Assembly: GCA_017481205.1 (NCBI GenBank)
Contig: JAFUPN010000023.1
Span: 52,486 to 116,485, forward strand
Direction: 5' to 3'
DNA: 64,000 bases
DNA from: Clostridia bacterium
GTDB taxonomy: Bacteria; Bacillota; Clostridia; UMGS1810
Part shown: positions 17,305 through 25,664 of the stretch, one piece after another
How the letters are laid out: every line of letters starts with the position of its first letter
How positions within the stretch are numbered: the first letter of the stretch is position 1
The notes under the pieces: model-generated
Told to the model about the DNA's origin: nothing
The model's input: the letters and a program-made list of their open reading frames with translations, nothing else
The model's database searches: none
Made by a program: the position numbers and the translations under genes

Positions 17305-17333
17305 TTGACTTTCTTAACCTATATTATTATAAT
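17305..17333 (+). promoter_or_regulatory. Promoter of the LysR regulator gene
   Basis: TTGACT (17305-17310), 17 bases, TATAAT (17328-17333). Its -10 box overlaps that of the opposing promoter. Confidence 0.75.
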
Positions 17334-17354
17334 ACAATTACAGACATAAGTAAA
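17326..17354 (-). promoter_or_regulatory. Promoter of the CofE-like gene
   Basis: Minus strand: TTTACT (17349-17354), 17 bases, TATAAT (17326-17331). Confidence 0.65.
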
Positions 17355-17391
17355 GCAGATAATACTTACAACAGTGATAAGGAGTGCTTAT

Positions 17392-18294
17392 ATGAAAACA
17401 AAGCTTGACTACTACAGAATTTTTTACGAAACTGCCCGCCATGCATCATTTTCCACTGCCGCACAGCATCTATATATCTCCCAGTCTGCCATATCCCAGT
17501 GTATACGTCAGCTTGAGCAGGATCTGAATGCTCAGCTGTTTAACCGCAGCCGTCGCGGTGTTACCCTTACAAAAGAAGGTATGCTTCTTTTTCAAAAGGT
17601 TGAAAGCGCCATGATGGCAATTGAACAGGGCGAAACACTACTGGCACGGCTTCATCACCTGGACAGCGGGTCGCTGATTATTGCCGCGGCAGATACCATC
17701 ACCGCCCACTACCTGCTGCCGTATCTGGAGCAGTTTCATGCAGAATATCCGGGAATACGCATTGAAATGGCAAACTCATATTCCTACCACATGCTGCAGC
17801 TTGTAAAGGAAGGTAAAGCAGAACTCGCCTTCGTAAACCTGCCTGTTGAGGATGATGAGCTGTGCATTGAGCCCTGTCTTGAGGTGCACGATATTTTTGT
17901 ATGCGGTCCCGAATATGCCATGAAAACCTGCTATACATGGGAAGAAATGGCGGAAGAACCGCTCATTCTGCTGGAAACCAACTCCACCTCGCGCCGCTAC
18001 TTAGACGAAAAATTCAGAGACAAGCATATAGAGCTTAAGCCTCAGATTGAAATTGCCGCACATCAGCTTCTGCTTAGATTTGCTTCAATACATCTCGGAG
18101 TTGCCTGCGTGGTTGAGGAATTTTCAAAAGAAAGTCTGAAGCAGGGAGCCGTACTTCCTATGAAACTCAATCCTCCTCTGCCTCCGAGAAGCATAGGCTA
18201 TGCATATCTGCGCCACAATCCGCTGTCAACCGCGGCACAGGCATTTTTACAGCTTATTCAGCAAAAAGCGCCTTCGCAAAATCATCGGCATTAA
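17392..18294 (+). CDS. LysR family transcriptional regulator
   Basis: 300 residues. The N-terminal winged helix is clear (YETARHASFSTAAQHLYISQ, then the QLFNRSRRGVTLTKEG wing). The periplasmic-binding-like effector domain follows from about residue 90. GGAG lies 9-10 bases before the ATG at 17392. It likely regulates the divergent CofE-like gene. Its last 41 bases overlap the 3' end of ftsY on the other strand. Confidence 0.92.
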   Translation: MKTKLDYYRIFYETARHASFSTAAQHLYISQSAISQCIRQLEQDLNAQLFNRSRRGVTLTKEGMLLFQKVESAMMAIEQGETLLARLHHLDSGSLIIAAADTITAHYLLPYLEQFHAEYPGIRIEMANSYSYHMLQLVKEGKAELAFVNLPVEDDELCIEPCLEVHDIFVCGPEYAMKTCYTWEEMAEEPLILLETNSTSRRYLDEKFRDKHIELKPQIEIAAHQLLLRFASIHLGVACVVEEFSKESLKQGAVLPMKLNPPLPPRSIGYAYLRHNPLSTAAQAFLQLIQQKAPSQNHRH

Positions 18295-19660
18295 ACACCT
18301 GCAGGTCTTCTATACCCTCGCCCACACCTACAAGCTTAACAGGTATTTTTTCCTCGTGGGCAATAGCAAGGACAATACCACCCTTGGCACTGCCGTCAAG
18401 CTTGGTGAGGATAATGCCGGATATATCGGCGCTCTCACGAAAGAGCTTTACCTGGTTTACCGCATTCTGACCGGTGGTTGCATCCAGCACAAGGAGAGTT
18501 TCCTTGGAGCAGCCGGGGAGCTCGCGCTCCATAACGCGGAATATCTTGCTGAGCTCATCCATTAGATTTTTCTTATTATGCAGTCTGCCGGCGGTATCGA
18601 GAATGATTACGTCGGCATTTCTTGCCTTTGCCGCAGATATTGTGTCAAACACAACTGCCGCAGGGTCGGAGCCCTCCTGATGCTTGATAAGGTCAATACC
18701 GGAGCGGTCTGCCCATATCTGCAGCTGGTCTATAGCCGCTGCACGGAAGGTATCTGCCGCACCGATAACAACCTTCTTGCCCTCTGCCTTGTAACGTGCT
18801 GCCATCTTGCCTATTGATGTGGTCTTACCGACACCGTTTACACCGATTACCATGATAACCGAGGGAGTTGTTTCAAGCTTCATTGTGGTGTCGTTCTCCG
18901 AGAGAATTTCGGCAATGATTTCTTCAATTGCACCCTTTACCTCGGAGGGTTCTTTTATCCTGTCGCTCTTCACTCTTTCACGGAGCTGACTGATAATGTA
19001 AAGCGATGTTTCCACACCGACATCTGCCATAATCAGCGCTTCTTCAAGCTCTTCAAAAAGGTCTTCATCTACAATACGGAAAGCCTTGAGCACAGAGTCG
19101 ATTTTGTCATTAAAGGATTTTCTTGTTTTTTCAAGTCCGCTCTTAAGCTTTGCAAAGAAGCCTATTTTCTGCTTAGGTTTTTCTATTATTTTTTCAGAAA
19201 CAACAGCTTCCTCCGGCTCGGCAGATACTTCTGCAGTCACAGCTTCTTCGGCATCTGCCGGCTCTTCCGTTATTTCAGCCACGAGAGTTTCTTGCGCATC
19301 TTCAGCAACTGCCTCCTCTGCTTCCTCAGGTTCGGTCTCAGAGACCGGCTCTTCAACTGCAGCAGCCTCGGGCTCGGAGCTTATTCCCTCAGCCGCATCT
19401 TCTTCTGCAGCCTCAGGCTCGGAGATTTCCTCCTTATCATCCCCGATGAATTCTTCAATATCATCGATAAGCTCATCAGCCTTTTCTTTTACTTCTTCAG
19501 CAAAATCCTCTGCTTTTTCTGCAATATCTTCAACCGCATCTTCAATTATCCCATCAAGCTCTTCTGCCGCTTCGTCATTTTTTTCTTCGGTTACTTCCAA
19601 TATTTCTTCATCATTCTTTCCAAAGCCGAATAATCGACCGAATGTTTTTTTAAGCCCCAT
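18254..19660 (-). CDS. ftsY: SRP receptor GTPase FtsY
   Basis: 468 residues. Residues 1-150 are extremely acidic (Glu/Ala/Asp-rich A domain). The NG domain follows: [63 protein letters not shown] and a [12 protein letters not shown] end. FtsY binds the Ffh-ribosome complex at the membrane and releases cargo to SecYEG. The ATG at 19660 overlaps the smc stop by 11 bases, implying translational coupling. GGAGG lies 12 bases upstream. Confidence 0.97.
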   Translation of the reverse strand: MGLKKTFGRLFGFGKNDEEILEVTEEKNDEAAEELDGIIEDAVEDIAEKAEDFAEEVKEKADELIDDIEEFIGDDKEEISEPEAAEEDAAEGISSEPEAAAVEEPVSETEPEEAEEAVAEDAQETLVAEITEEPADAEEAVTAEVSAEPEEAVVSEKIIEKPKQKIGFFAKLKSGLEKTRKSFNDKIDSVLKAFRIVDEDLFEELEEALIMADVGVETSLYIISQLRERVKSDRIKEPSEVKGAIEEIIAEILSENDTTMKLETTPSVIMVIGVNGVGKTTSIGKMAARYKAEGKKVVIGAADTFRAAAIDQLQIWADRSGIDLIKHQEGSDPAAVVFDTISAAKARNADVIILDTAGRLHNKKNLMDELSKIFRVMERELPGCSKETLLVLDATTGQNAVNQVKLFRESADISGIILTKLDGSAKGGIVLAIAHEEKIPVKLVGVGEGIEDLQVFNADDFAKALFAE

Positions 19661-22600
19661 CTGTAGTATAATCCTCCAAATCTTCAAATTTCAGTTTAAG
19701 CAGCTTGGATATACCTCTCTCCTGCATGGTTACACCGTACATAATGTCGGCTGCCTCCATGGTACCTCTACGGTGGGTAACCACTATAAACTGAGTTTTC
19801 TTGCTGTATTTTTTTATATAATCCGCAAAGCGGTATACATTATTATCATCCAGTGCAGCCTCAACCTCGTCCAGTATACAGAAAGGGGTGGGCCGTACCT
19901 CAAGAACTGAGAAAAGCAATGCTATTGCCGAAAGTGCTCTTTCGCCGCCGGAGAGAGCCATCATGTTCTGCAGCTTTTTGCCCGGAGGCTGTACCTCAAT
20001 CTCAATGCCGCTTTCAAGAACATTGTCCGGCTCGGACAGGGTAAGCTTGCCCATACCGCCGCCAAAGAGTGCCCTGAAGGTCTCGTCAAACTTCTCGCGG
20101 ATAATGGCGAATGCTTCATTAAAGCGGGAAACCATCTCTGTCTGCAGTTCCTTGATAATATCCTCCAGCTTTTCCTTGGTTTCGTCAAGGTCTTTTTTCT
20201 GCTCGGTGAGATAGTCGAATTTTTCTTTAACTTCCTTGTACTGCTCGATTGCATCAATATTTATGTTGCCCAATGCCTTGATTTTTCCTCTGAGAGATGC
20301 CGCCTCCCTTTGTGCTTCGGGCATATTAAAGTCGGTTTTCTTAAATTCCAGAGCAGTGTTGTAGGTCAGCTCATAGTCCTCCCAGAGCTTGTTGATTACA
20401 TTTTCCGTGTCGGACTCATATTTTGCATTTTTGCTCTCTAAGCGTACAACCTCCTGCTGCAGGTCGTAGATAATGGCATTCTGCTCCTTAAGGGACTGCT
20501 GAGTTTTTTTCATATCCTCCTGCCCCTTAGCATACTGCTTTTCGCCCTGCTCTATCTCATAATAAAGAGACTTGCTGTTTGTCTTGGCATCGCTGATTCT
20601 TTTGTTTATAGTCTTTATCTCTTCTTCTATCTGTGCATTTTTATCGGCAATAGCTGCAATATCGGTATTTCTTGCCTCTATTTCCTTTTCGTAGGACAGA
20701 ATATTTTCGTCTGTCTGAGCACTTCTCTCGGCAATCATTTCCAAATCCTTGTCGATAGCACCCACGGTGATTTTGTCCTCGGTGATGCCTGCGGCAAAGC
20801 TTTCTCTCTGCTCGGTCAGGTCTGCACCCTCTCCCTCAAGCTTTGAGAGAAACTCTCTCACGGAGCGGATTTTTTCTTCCTTCTCCATGATTTCTTTCTT
20901 AAAGCCTTCCTTCTGCTTGTCGATATCGGCAATTTCGTTGATGATATCGCCGCTCTCGCCGGTAAGCATCTCTATGCTTTTGGTAATCTCGTTAAGACCT
21001 CTTTCATCGGAATTTATCTGTGAGCGAAGTCGCACATCCTCGTGCTCGCAGGAGCGGATGATATCCTCAAGTTCCTGCTTTTTCTCAGCCATTTTGTTTA
21101 TGGCGGCCTTATAGTCGGCTATAAGGTCATCTGTCTTATCAGACTGCTTTCGCATCGAAGCGATTTCCTCACGAAGCTGTTCAATATCTCTTGCACGGCT
21201 GAGCAGACTCTGATTGTGATTGGTGCTGCCGCCTGTCATAGAGCCGCCAGGATTGAGCAGCTGACCATCGAGAGTAACAATCCTCAGCCTATAGCCGCTC
21301 TTTTTTGCCATGGCAGTCGCATTGTCTATATTATCTGCAATAACGGTTCTGCCAAGAAGGCTTTTAAAGATACCATCATATTTTGCATCGTATCCTATAA
21401 GCTCGCTTGCTATGCCCACATAGCCCTTGTCACTGACAGGGGGATTTTTTACAAGCTCGCCCTTTACCGAGGTAAGTGGCAGGAAGGTAGCACGTCCGAT
21501 TTTGTTGTTCTTCAGGTAGGCAATACATTTTTTTGCCGCCTCCTCATCGGTCACTACAATATTCTGAAGCATATTGCCCAAAGCAATCTCAATGGCGGTT
21601 ATGTATTCATCCCTGACCTCAAGGAGCTTGGACACAACGCCTTCAACTCCCGGCATCCTTGCGCCAAGTACGGATTTTACACTCTTGGCATAGCCCTCAT
21701 AGCCTTTTTCAAGGTCTTCAAGAATATTTTTTCGGGACTGCTTTTCGTTGAGCTTAGTGATAAACTCGTTCTGCTGTTTTTTTGCGGTATCCAGCTTTCC
21801 TGCCACCTCAAAATAATCCTTCTTGAGGATTTCCATATCATCAAGAGCTTTTTTCTTTTTGCCGCTGTTTTCCTCCAGAGAGTTCTTCAGGGCTTCAAGT
21901 CTTTTTGCAATATCGTCTCCGGCAGATTTTTTGTTTGCAAGGTCTGTCTTAAGACTTTCTTTTCTTTCATCAAAATTCTTAAGCAGCACATCCATACTGG
22001 TGGAGCGTGCTTTTATTGATGATATTTCGCTTAAGAGGTCAACAATTTCGGATTTAAAATTTTCTACCTCTTCAAGACGTTTGTTAATCTCTGTATCAAG
22101 TCTTTCAAGCTCTGCTGATTTATCCTCTATTCTCTTTGAGATATTCTCCTTATCCGCACGGAGCTTTTCTGCTGCTGATTCAAGCTCGTTTTTCTGATTT
22201 TTGCAGGTTTCTATTCTTTCTTTAAGCGCCTCTGCCTCTGCAGTCCAGCGCTGACTGTTTTCGGTATTGTTGCGGCTGTCATTGCGGAGGATTTCAATCC
22301 TGCTTTCCAGATTGCCGCTACCCTTTTCTACATTAAACAGCTCCTCGCGTACAGCGGTGATGCTTTCGTTAATTTCGACAAGCTCATTTGTTTTTGTCTC
22401 AATGGCATTTTCTATATCATGAAGCTTGGCTTTTTCGCTGTTAAGCTGATTGAAGGCTATGGTAAACTTCTCCTGACCCTCGGCAAGCTGCTGTCTCATT
22501 TTGTCTATATTGCGGATTGAGATATTTATTTCCAGACCCTTGAGCACCTCACGCAAATCCAAATACTGTCTCGCCTTTCTGGACTGATTTTCCAGAGGTC

Positions 22601-23207
22601 CCACCTGATCGGAGAGCGCCGAGATAAGGTCTTTTATACGGAGCAGGTTATCATCTGCGGCAAGAAGCTTTTTTTCTGCCTCCGCCTTGCGGTATTTATA
22701 TTTTGTAATACCGGATGCCTCTTCAAATATATGGCGGCGCTCCTCAGCCTTTGAGGACAGAATCTGGTCAATCTTACCCTGCCCTATAACAGAATAGCCC
22801 TCTCGTCCGAGACCTGTATCCATAAAAAGCTCATGGATATCTCTCAATCGACAGGGATTGTTGTTGATACGGTATTCGCTCTCACCGCTTCGGTGGAGCT
22901 TTCTTGTGACCTTGATTTCCTCAAACTCGGAGTTAAAAAATCCGTCTTTATTATCAAAGCTTATGGATACCTGCGCAAAGCCCATGGGACTGCGCTTCTG
23001 AGTACCGGCAAAGATAATATCCTCCATTCGGCTGCCTCGGAGGCTCTTGACACTCTGCTCACCGAGAACCCAGCGTATGGCATCGGATACATTGCTCTTT
23101 CCGCTGCCGTTTGGTCCTACAATTGCAGTGATGCCACTGTCAAATTCAAGATTTATTTTATCCGCAAAGGATTTGAATCCGTTTACGTCTAAAGCCTTTA
23201 AATACAC
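19650..23207 (-). CDS. smc: Chromosome segregation ATPase SMC
   Basis: 1185 residues, normal length. N-terminal ATPase half with GPNGSGKSNVSDAIRWVLGE; coiled coil about 170-500; hinge about 510-670 (ending near LLNPGGSMTGGS); second coiled coil to about 1010; C-terminal half with ALSGGERALSAIALLF and ILDEVEAALDD. SMC with ScpAB condenses and segregates the chromosome. Start is GTG at 23207 with GAGGTG upstream. It is followed directly by ftsY, as usual in Firmicutes. Confidence 0.98.
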   Translation of the reverse strand: MYLKALDVNGFKSFADKINLEFDSGITAIVGPNGSGKSNVSDAIRWVLGEQSVKSLRGSRMEDIIFAGTQKRSPMGFAQVSISFDNKDGFFNSEFEEIKVTRKLHRSGESEYRINNNPCRLRDIHELFMDTGLGREGYSVIGQGKIDQILSSKAEERRHIFEEASGITKYKYRKAEAEKKLLAADDNLLRIKDLISALSDQVGPLENQSRKARQYLDLREVLKGLEINISIRNIDKMRQQLAEGQEKFTIAFNQLNSEKAKLHDIENAIETKTNELVEINESITAVREELFNVEKGSGNLESRIEILRNDSRNNTENSQRWTAEAEALKERIETCKNQKNELESAAEKLRADKENISKRIEDKSAELERLDTEINKRLEEVENFKSEIVDLLSEISSIKARSTSMDVLLKNFDERKESLKTDLANKKSAGDDIAKRLEALKNSLEENSGKKKKALDDMEILKKDYFEVAGKLDTAKKQQNEFITKLNEKQSRKNILEDLEKGYEGYAKSVKSVLGARMPGVEGVVSKLLEVRDEYITAIEIALGNMLQNIVVTDEEAAKKCIAYLKNNKIGRATFLPLTSVKGELVKNPPVSDKGYVGIASELIGYDAKYDGIFKSLLGRTVIADNIDNATAMAKKSGYRLRIVTLDGQLLNPGGSMTGGSTNHNQSLLSRARDIEQLREEIASMRKQSDKTDDLIADYKAAINKMAEKKQELEDIIRSCEHEDVRLRSQINSDERGLNEITKSIEMLTGESGDIINEIADIDKQKEGFKKEIMEKEEKIRSVREFLSKLEGEGADLTEQRESFAAGITEDKITVGAIDKDLEMIAERSAQTDENILSYEKEIEARNTDIAAIADKNAQIEEEIKTINKRISDAKTNSKSLYYEIEQGEKQYAKGQEDMKKTQQSLKEQNAIIYDLQQEVVRLESKNAKYESDTENVINKLWEDYELTYNTALEFKKTDFNMPEAQREAASLRGKIKALGNINIDAIEQYKEVKEKFDYLTEQKKDLDETKEKLEDIIKELQTEMVSRFNEAFAIIREKFDETFRALFGGGMGKLTLSEPDNVLESGIEIEVQPPGKKLQNMMALSGGERALSAIALLFSVLEVRPTPFCILDEVEAALDDNNVYRFADYIKKYSKKTQFIVVTHRRGTMEAADIMYGVTMQERGISKLLKLKFEDLEDYTTDGA

Positions 23208-23248
23208 ACAAACACCTCAATTTTTTTAATCAATCAAAACAAAACACT

Positions 23249-23412
23249 TTAGCCGAAAGAGAATAATCCGAACCCGCCTTAAATAGCGCAATTTCGGCAT
23301 CTTTCGGTTTGTCATCTTTGCAAGGCGTCAGCCTTGCTTCATCTTCCGCACCAAAATCTACCTGGAATTTCATCTGTTTAAGGTCATAGAATTTTCAAAG
23401 TGGGGATTTTTG
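23249..23412. repeat. Truncated terminal-inverted-repeat element (copy A)
   Basis: It begins TTAGCCGAAAGAGAATAATC and stays closely similar to the complete copy at 43423-43699 for about 164 bases, then stops matching near 23412. The right inverted repeat is absent. It lies between smc and hairpin array 2. Nothing coding is evident in 23208-23668. Confidence 0.75.
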
Positions 23413-23481
23413 TTCTCGACTTTTTTCAACACTCTTTACTAAAATCAGTGAACGATTTAGATGCCAAGCGTTTTTAATGAA

Positions 23482-23658
23482 TTGACAACTATCGTTGTCA
23501 TGAATTGGCTAAAGCCATGAATTGTTGCTATCGCAACATGAATTGAATTGCCTTTAATGTGCGTCAGCACAATTCATGAGCCAAAGGCTCAATTCATGAA
23601 ATCGCAGATTTCAATTCATGCCGTAAGGCAATTCATTGAGTTTGCTCTGCAAACTCAT
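23482..23658. repeat. Branched array of short hairpins (array 2)
   Basis: At least eight short hairpins with 3-5 base loops: TGACAACtatcGTTGTCA, TGGCtaaaGCCA, GTTGCtatcGCAAC, TGTGCgtcaGCACA, TGAGCcaaaGGCTCA, GAAATCgcaGATTTC, TGCCgtaaGGCA and GAGTTTGCtctGCAAACTC. Spacers read ATGAATT in the left half and AATTCAT in the right half, so the array as a whole is an inverted repeat. It starts 10 bases after the radical SAM stop codon. Architecture matches array 1, but spacer and stem sequences differ. Confidence 0.8.
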
Positions 23659-23668
23659 TATACCATAT

Positions 23669-24691
23669 TCACTCATAGATATCAACTATTTTATCGACAA
23701 TTCTTATTAAGTTTCGCTCTGATGCAGCAACGGACACAACCTTAAGGCGGGTATTATATCTTTCTGCAAAATACCGCTTATTTTCGCCCTTATGCCCTAC
23801 TGCGGCAGACACCATGGATGGGTGAACCGTCACCTCAAGCAGAGCTGAATTATCCATGTTTTTTTCTATAGCATGGCGCACAATCCTGCCAGTGCACAGC
23901 TCGCCTATGGCTGCATGATAGGGACCGATTACCGTATCGGCATTTATATTATCCGTGGTTTGCAGACCTATGCGGATAACAGGGATATTCTCTCTCCGGA
24001 ACATTACAAGCAGCTCTGAGCAAAGCTCCACAGTCTCTTCAAGAGTAAAGGGAACATAATCTCCCCTGCGGTACATTTCCATCAGGTGAGTGCCATCCAT
24101 AACCAATGTGGGATAAATCCGCACACAATCCGGTCTGAGAGATATGATATCCTTGGCTGTCCTTACAGATTTTTCGGCAGTATCGCCGGGAAGACCTGTC
24201 ATCATCTGGAGACCAAGGGATATGCCGAAGCTGTGTATAAGCTCTGCAGCTCTTTTTACATCATCAAAGCTATGACCTCTGTTTGCATTTTTCAGCACCT
24301 CGCTATCGGTGGTCTGTACACCAAGCTCAATTACAGACATTCCGTACTCTTTGAGCATAGAGAGAATTTCTTCATTTATATAGTCGGGACGTGTGGAACA
24401 GCGTATTGCATGGATTTTGCCCTCAAGGAGATATCTGTGAGCAACACGCATCAGTGCCGCCTGCTGCTCCGGCTCAATCCCGGTAAAGCTGCCGCCAAAA
24501 AAAGCAACCTCGATATATCTTTCTTCATTGCCGGAGCCGGAAATAGACCCGAGATATTCATCTATGGTTTTTTCAACTGTATCGGGAGTGACCTCATCGG
24601 TCTGTCCTGTGATTTTTTTCTGATTACAAAAAACGCAGTCATGAGGACACCCCTTGTGGGGAACAAATATGGGAATATGATAAATACGCAT
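23669..24691 (-). CDS. Elp3-like radical SAM protein
   Basis: 340 residues. The cluster motif CPHDCVFC (CxxxCxxC) lies near residues 15-22, followed by VAFFGGSFTGI, RCSTRPDYI, ELGVQTTDSEVLKNANRGH and GLQMMTGLPGD, the pattern of the small Elp3/coproporphyrinogen-oxidase-like radical SAM group. The Elp3 acetyltransferase domain is missing. Members lie next to smc in many Clostridia; the substrate is unknown, perhaps a nucleic acid modification. GAGGTG precedes the ATG. Confidence 0.88.
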   Translation of the reverse strand: MRIYHIPIFVPHKGCPHDCVFCNQKKITGQTDEVTPDTVEKTIDEYLGSISGSGNEERYIEVAFFGGSFTGIEPEQQAALMRVAHRYLLEGKIHAIRCSTRPDYINEEILSMLKEYGMSVIELGVQTTDSEVLKNANRGHSFDDVKRAAELIHSFGISLGLQMMTGLPGDTAEKSVRTAKDIISLRPDCVRIYPTLVMDGTHLMEMYRRGDYVPFTLEETVELCSELLVMFRRENIPVIRIGLQTTDNINADTVIGPYHAAIGELCTGRIVRHAIEKNMDNSALLEVTVHPSMVSAAVGHKGENKRYFAERYNTRLKVVSVAASERNLIRIVDKIVDIYE

Positions 24692-24707
24692 GGTTACACC
24701 TCTTTTT

Positions 24708-24727
24708 TTAGCCGAAAGATAACAATC
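24708..24727. repeat. Solo terminal inverted repeat
   Basis: TTAGCCGAAAGATAACAATC matches the outer end of the elements at 23249, 41174 and 43423. It lies in the radical SAM leader, between promoter and start codon. Confidence 0.6.
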
Positions 24728-24730
24728 TAT

Positions 24731-24758
24731 ATTATATCAGAATACAAAAAAATGTCAA
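24731..24758 (-). promoter_or_regulatory. Promoter of the radical SAM gene
   Basis: Minus strand: TTGACA (24753-24758), 16 bases, TATAAT (24731-24736). Confidence 0.75.
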
Positions 24759-24765
24759 ATTTCAA

Positions 24766-24874
24766 AAAACAAACAGCAACCCTCTCCGACAAAAAAAGCA
24801 TCGGAGAGGGTTGCCATACAAAAGGAGTAGATAGGAGAATTAATTTTAGTTTTATCAAAAAAATGCTCCCTACG
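24766..24874 (-). ncRNA. Candidate small RNA
   Basis: A promoter-like pair at 24881-24910 and a strong terminator at 24776-24814 bracket about 110 nt with no convincing ORF. A TTG with GGGAG upstream opens a frame, but that frame runs through the terminator stem. The sequence is AT-rich with a CT-rich middle (TTCTCCTATCTACTCC), complementary to GGAG-type ribosome binding sites, so base pairing with mRNAs is conceivable. It could instead be the tail of the SLH operon transcript. The rest of the gap 24692-25028 holds only these elements. Confidence 0.4.
24776..24814 (-). terminator. Strong terminator
   Basis: GCAACCCTCTCCGA and its complement form a 14-bp stem with an 11-base loop; on the minus strand TGTTTGTTTTTTG follows. 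It ends the candidate small RNA and/or the SLH operon. Confidence 0.8.
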
Positions 24875-24880
24875 TGTTTT

Positions 24881-24910
24881 ATTATAAAGCATTTTGTCAA
24901 ACAATATCAA
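24881..24910 (-). promoter_or_regulatory. Possible promoter of the small RNA, inside an inverted repeat
   Basis: Minus strand: TTGATA (24905-24910), 18 bases, TATAAT (24881-24886). The -35 box is part of a 12-bp inverted repeat, AAACAATATCAA / TTGATATTGTTT (24899-24910 and 24930-24941). Confidence 0.45.
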
Positions 24911-25028
24911 TACTAAAATTAAAATTGACTTGATATTGTTTTCAAACAGTAATATAAATTTAAAGTTTGTAATCTATTTTTAATAAAACACACTGAAAAA
25001 GTCGGTATTTGTCGAAAAAGTCGAACAA

Positions 25029-25664
25029 TCAATCAAATTCTATAACAAGTTCTTTTTCTTCAAACAGACCGAGCTCCATTGCAACATCTTCATCAACTGC
25101 GCCGCTATCTGCAAGAGTTTCTATGAGCATGATATCATCAGTATTTTTTACCTTAAGAGCACGATAAGATACATGCACCATCTTATCCCTGGTAAAGCCT
25201 ATCTGCATAATGTCTCTGAGTTCGCCGCTTGAGGCAAGTAATAATGCGGCAGCTGCATGGTGAGCATTTTCGGGCTCGGCATTTTCATATCCGAGAGCAC
25301 GCAAAACCAAAGTAAGATATTCGGCAGCTGTCATTTCGTTTTCCGGAGAGAAAGCAGCATCGCCCGTACCTTTGGTAATATTGTTTTCGTAGCAATACAT
25401 AACATAGCTCTGTGCCCAGTGATTTTCCATATCATCAAAAACATTGGAGTAGCTTTTGGAAAGGGCTTCTTCTTCCATTCCCATAAGACGCACAAGCATA
25501 GTTGCACCCTCGGCACGGGTAAAGAGCCGCTCAAGCTCGTAGCCGTTTTCCGTGCCCTTAAACAGACCAAGCCTGTTGAGAGCATCAGCCTCCGATTTAT
25601 ATTCGGCACTTACAATCGTACACAGAGAGCAAAGTATTAATAATAGTGATATTATTTTTTTCAT
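25029..25664 (-). CDS. Small exported SLH-domain protein
   Basis: 211 residues. Signal peptide about 1-20 (MKKIISLLLILCSLCTIVSA). Two SLH repeats are visible: ALNRLGLFKGTENGYELERL...FTRAEGATMLVRLMG and DMENHWAQSYVMYCYENNIT with TGDAAFSPENEMTAAEYLT; a third, weaker one follows. It would bind the cell wall with little extra sequence beyond the anchor. It is a close paralogue of the C-terminal part of the 669-residue protein at 27515. The ATG overlaps the upstream stop (ATGA), so the two genes are translationally coupled. Confidence 0.85.
   Translation of the reverse strand: MKKIISLLLILCSLCTIVSAEYKSEADALNRLGLFKGTENGYELERLFTRAEGATMLVRLMGMEEEALSKSYSNVFDDMENHWAQSYVMYCYENNITKGTGDAAFSPENEMTAAEYLTLVLRALGYENAEPENAHHAAAALLLASSGELRDIMQIGFTRDKMVHVSYRALKVKNTDDIMLIETLADSGAVDEDVAMELGLFEEKELVIEFD

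Noticed and set aside
21042..22019. 325-codon ORF on the plus strand inside smc
   Set aside because: Long coiled-coil genes often leave an open antisense frame; composition is poor and there is no start signal.
23482..23658. CRISPR array
   Set aside because: The repeated unit is only 7 bases and inverts half way; the parts between are perfect hairpins, not unique spacers. No cas genes are in the window.
24720..24852. Short peptide from a TTG at about 24852 in the candidate small RNA
   Set aside because: The frame passes through the terminator stem, so the RNA would end before the stop codon.
24086..24916. 276-codon ORF on the plus strand opposite the radical SAM gene
   Set aside because: It overlaps a gene with clear motifs, then runs through promoters, a terminator and AT-rich spacer.
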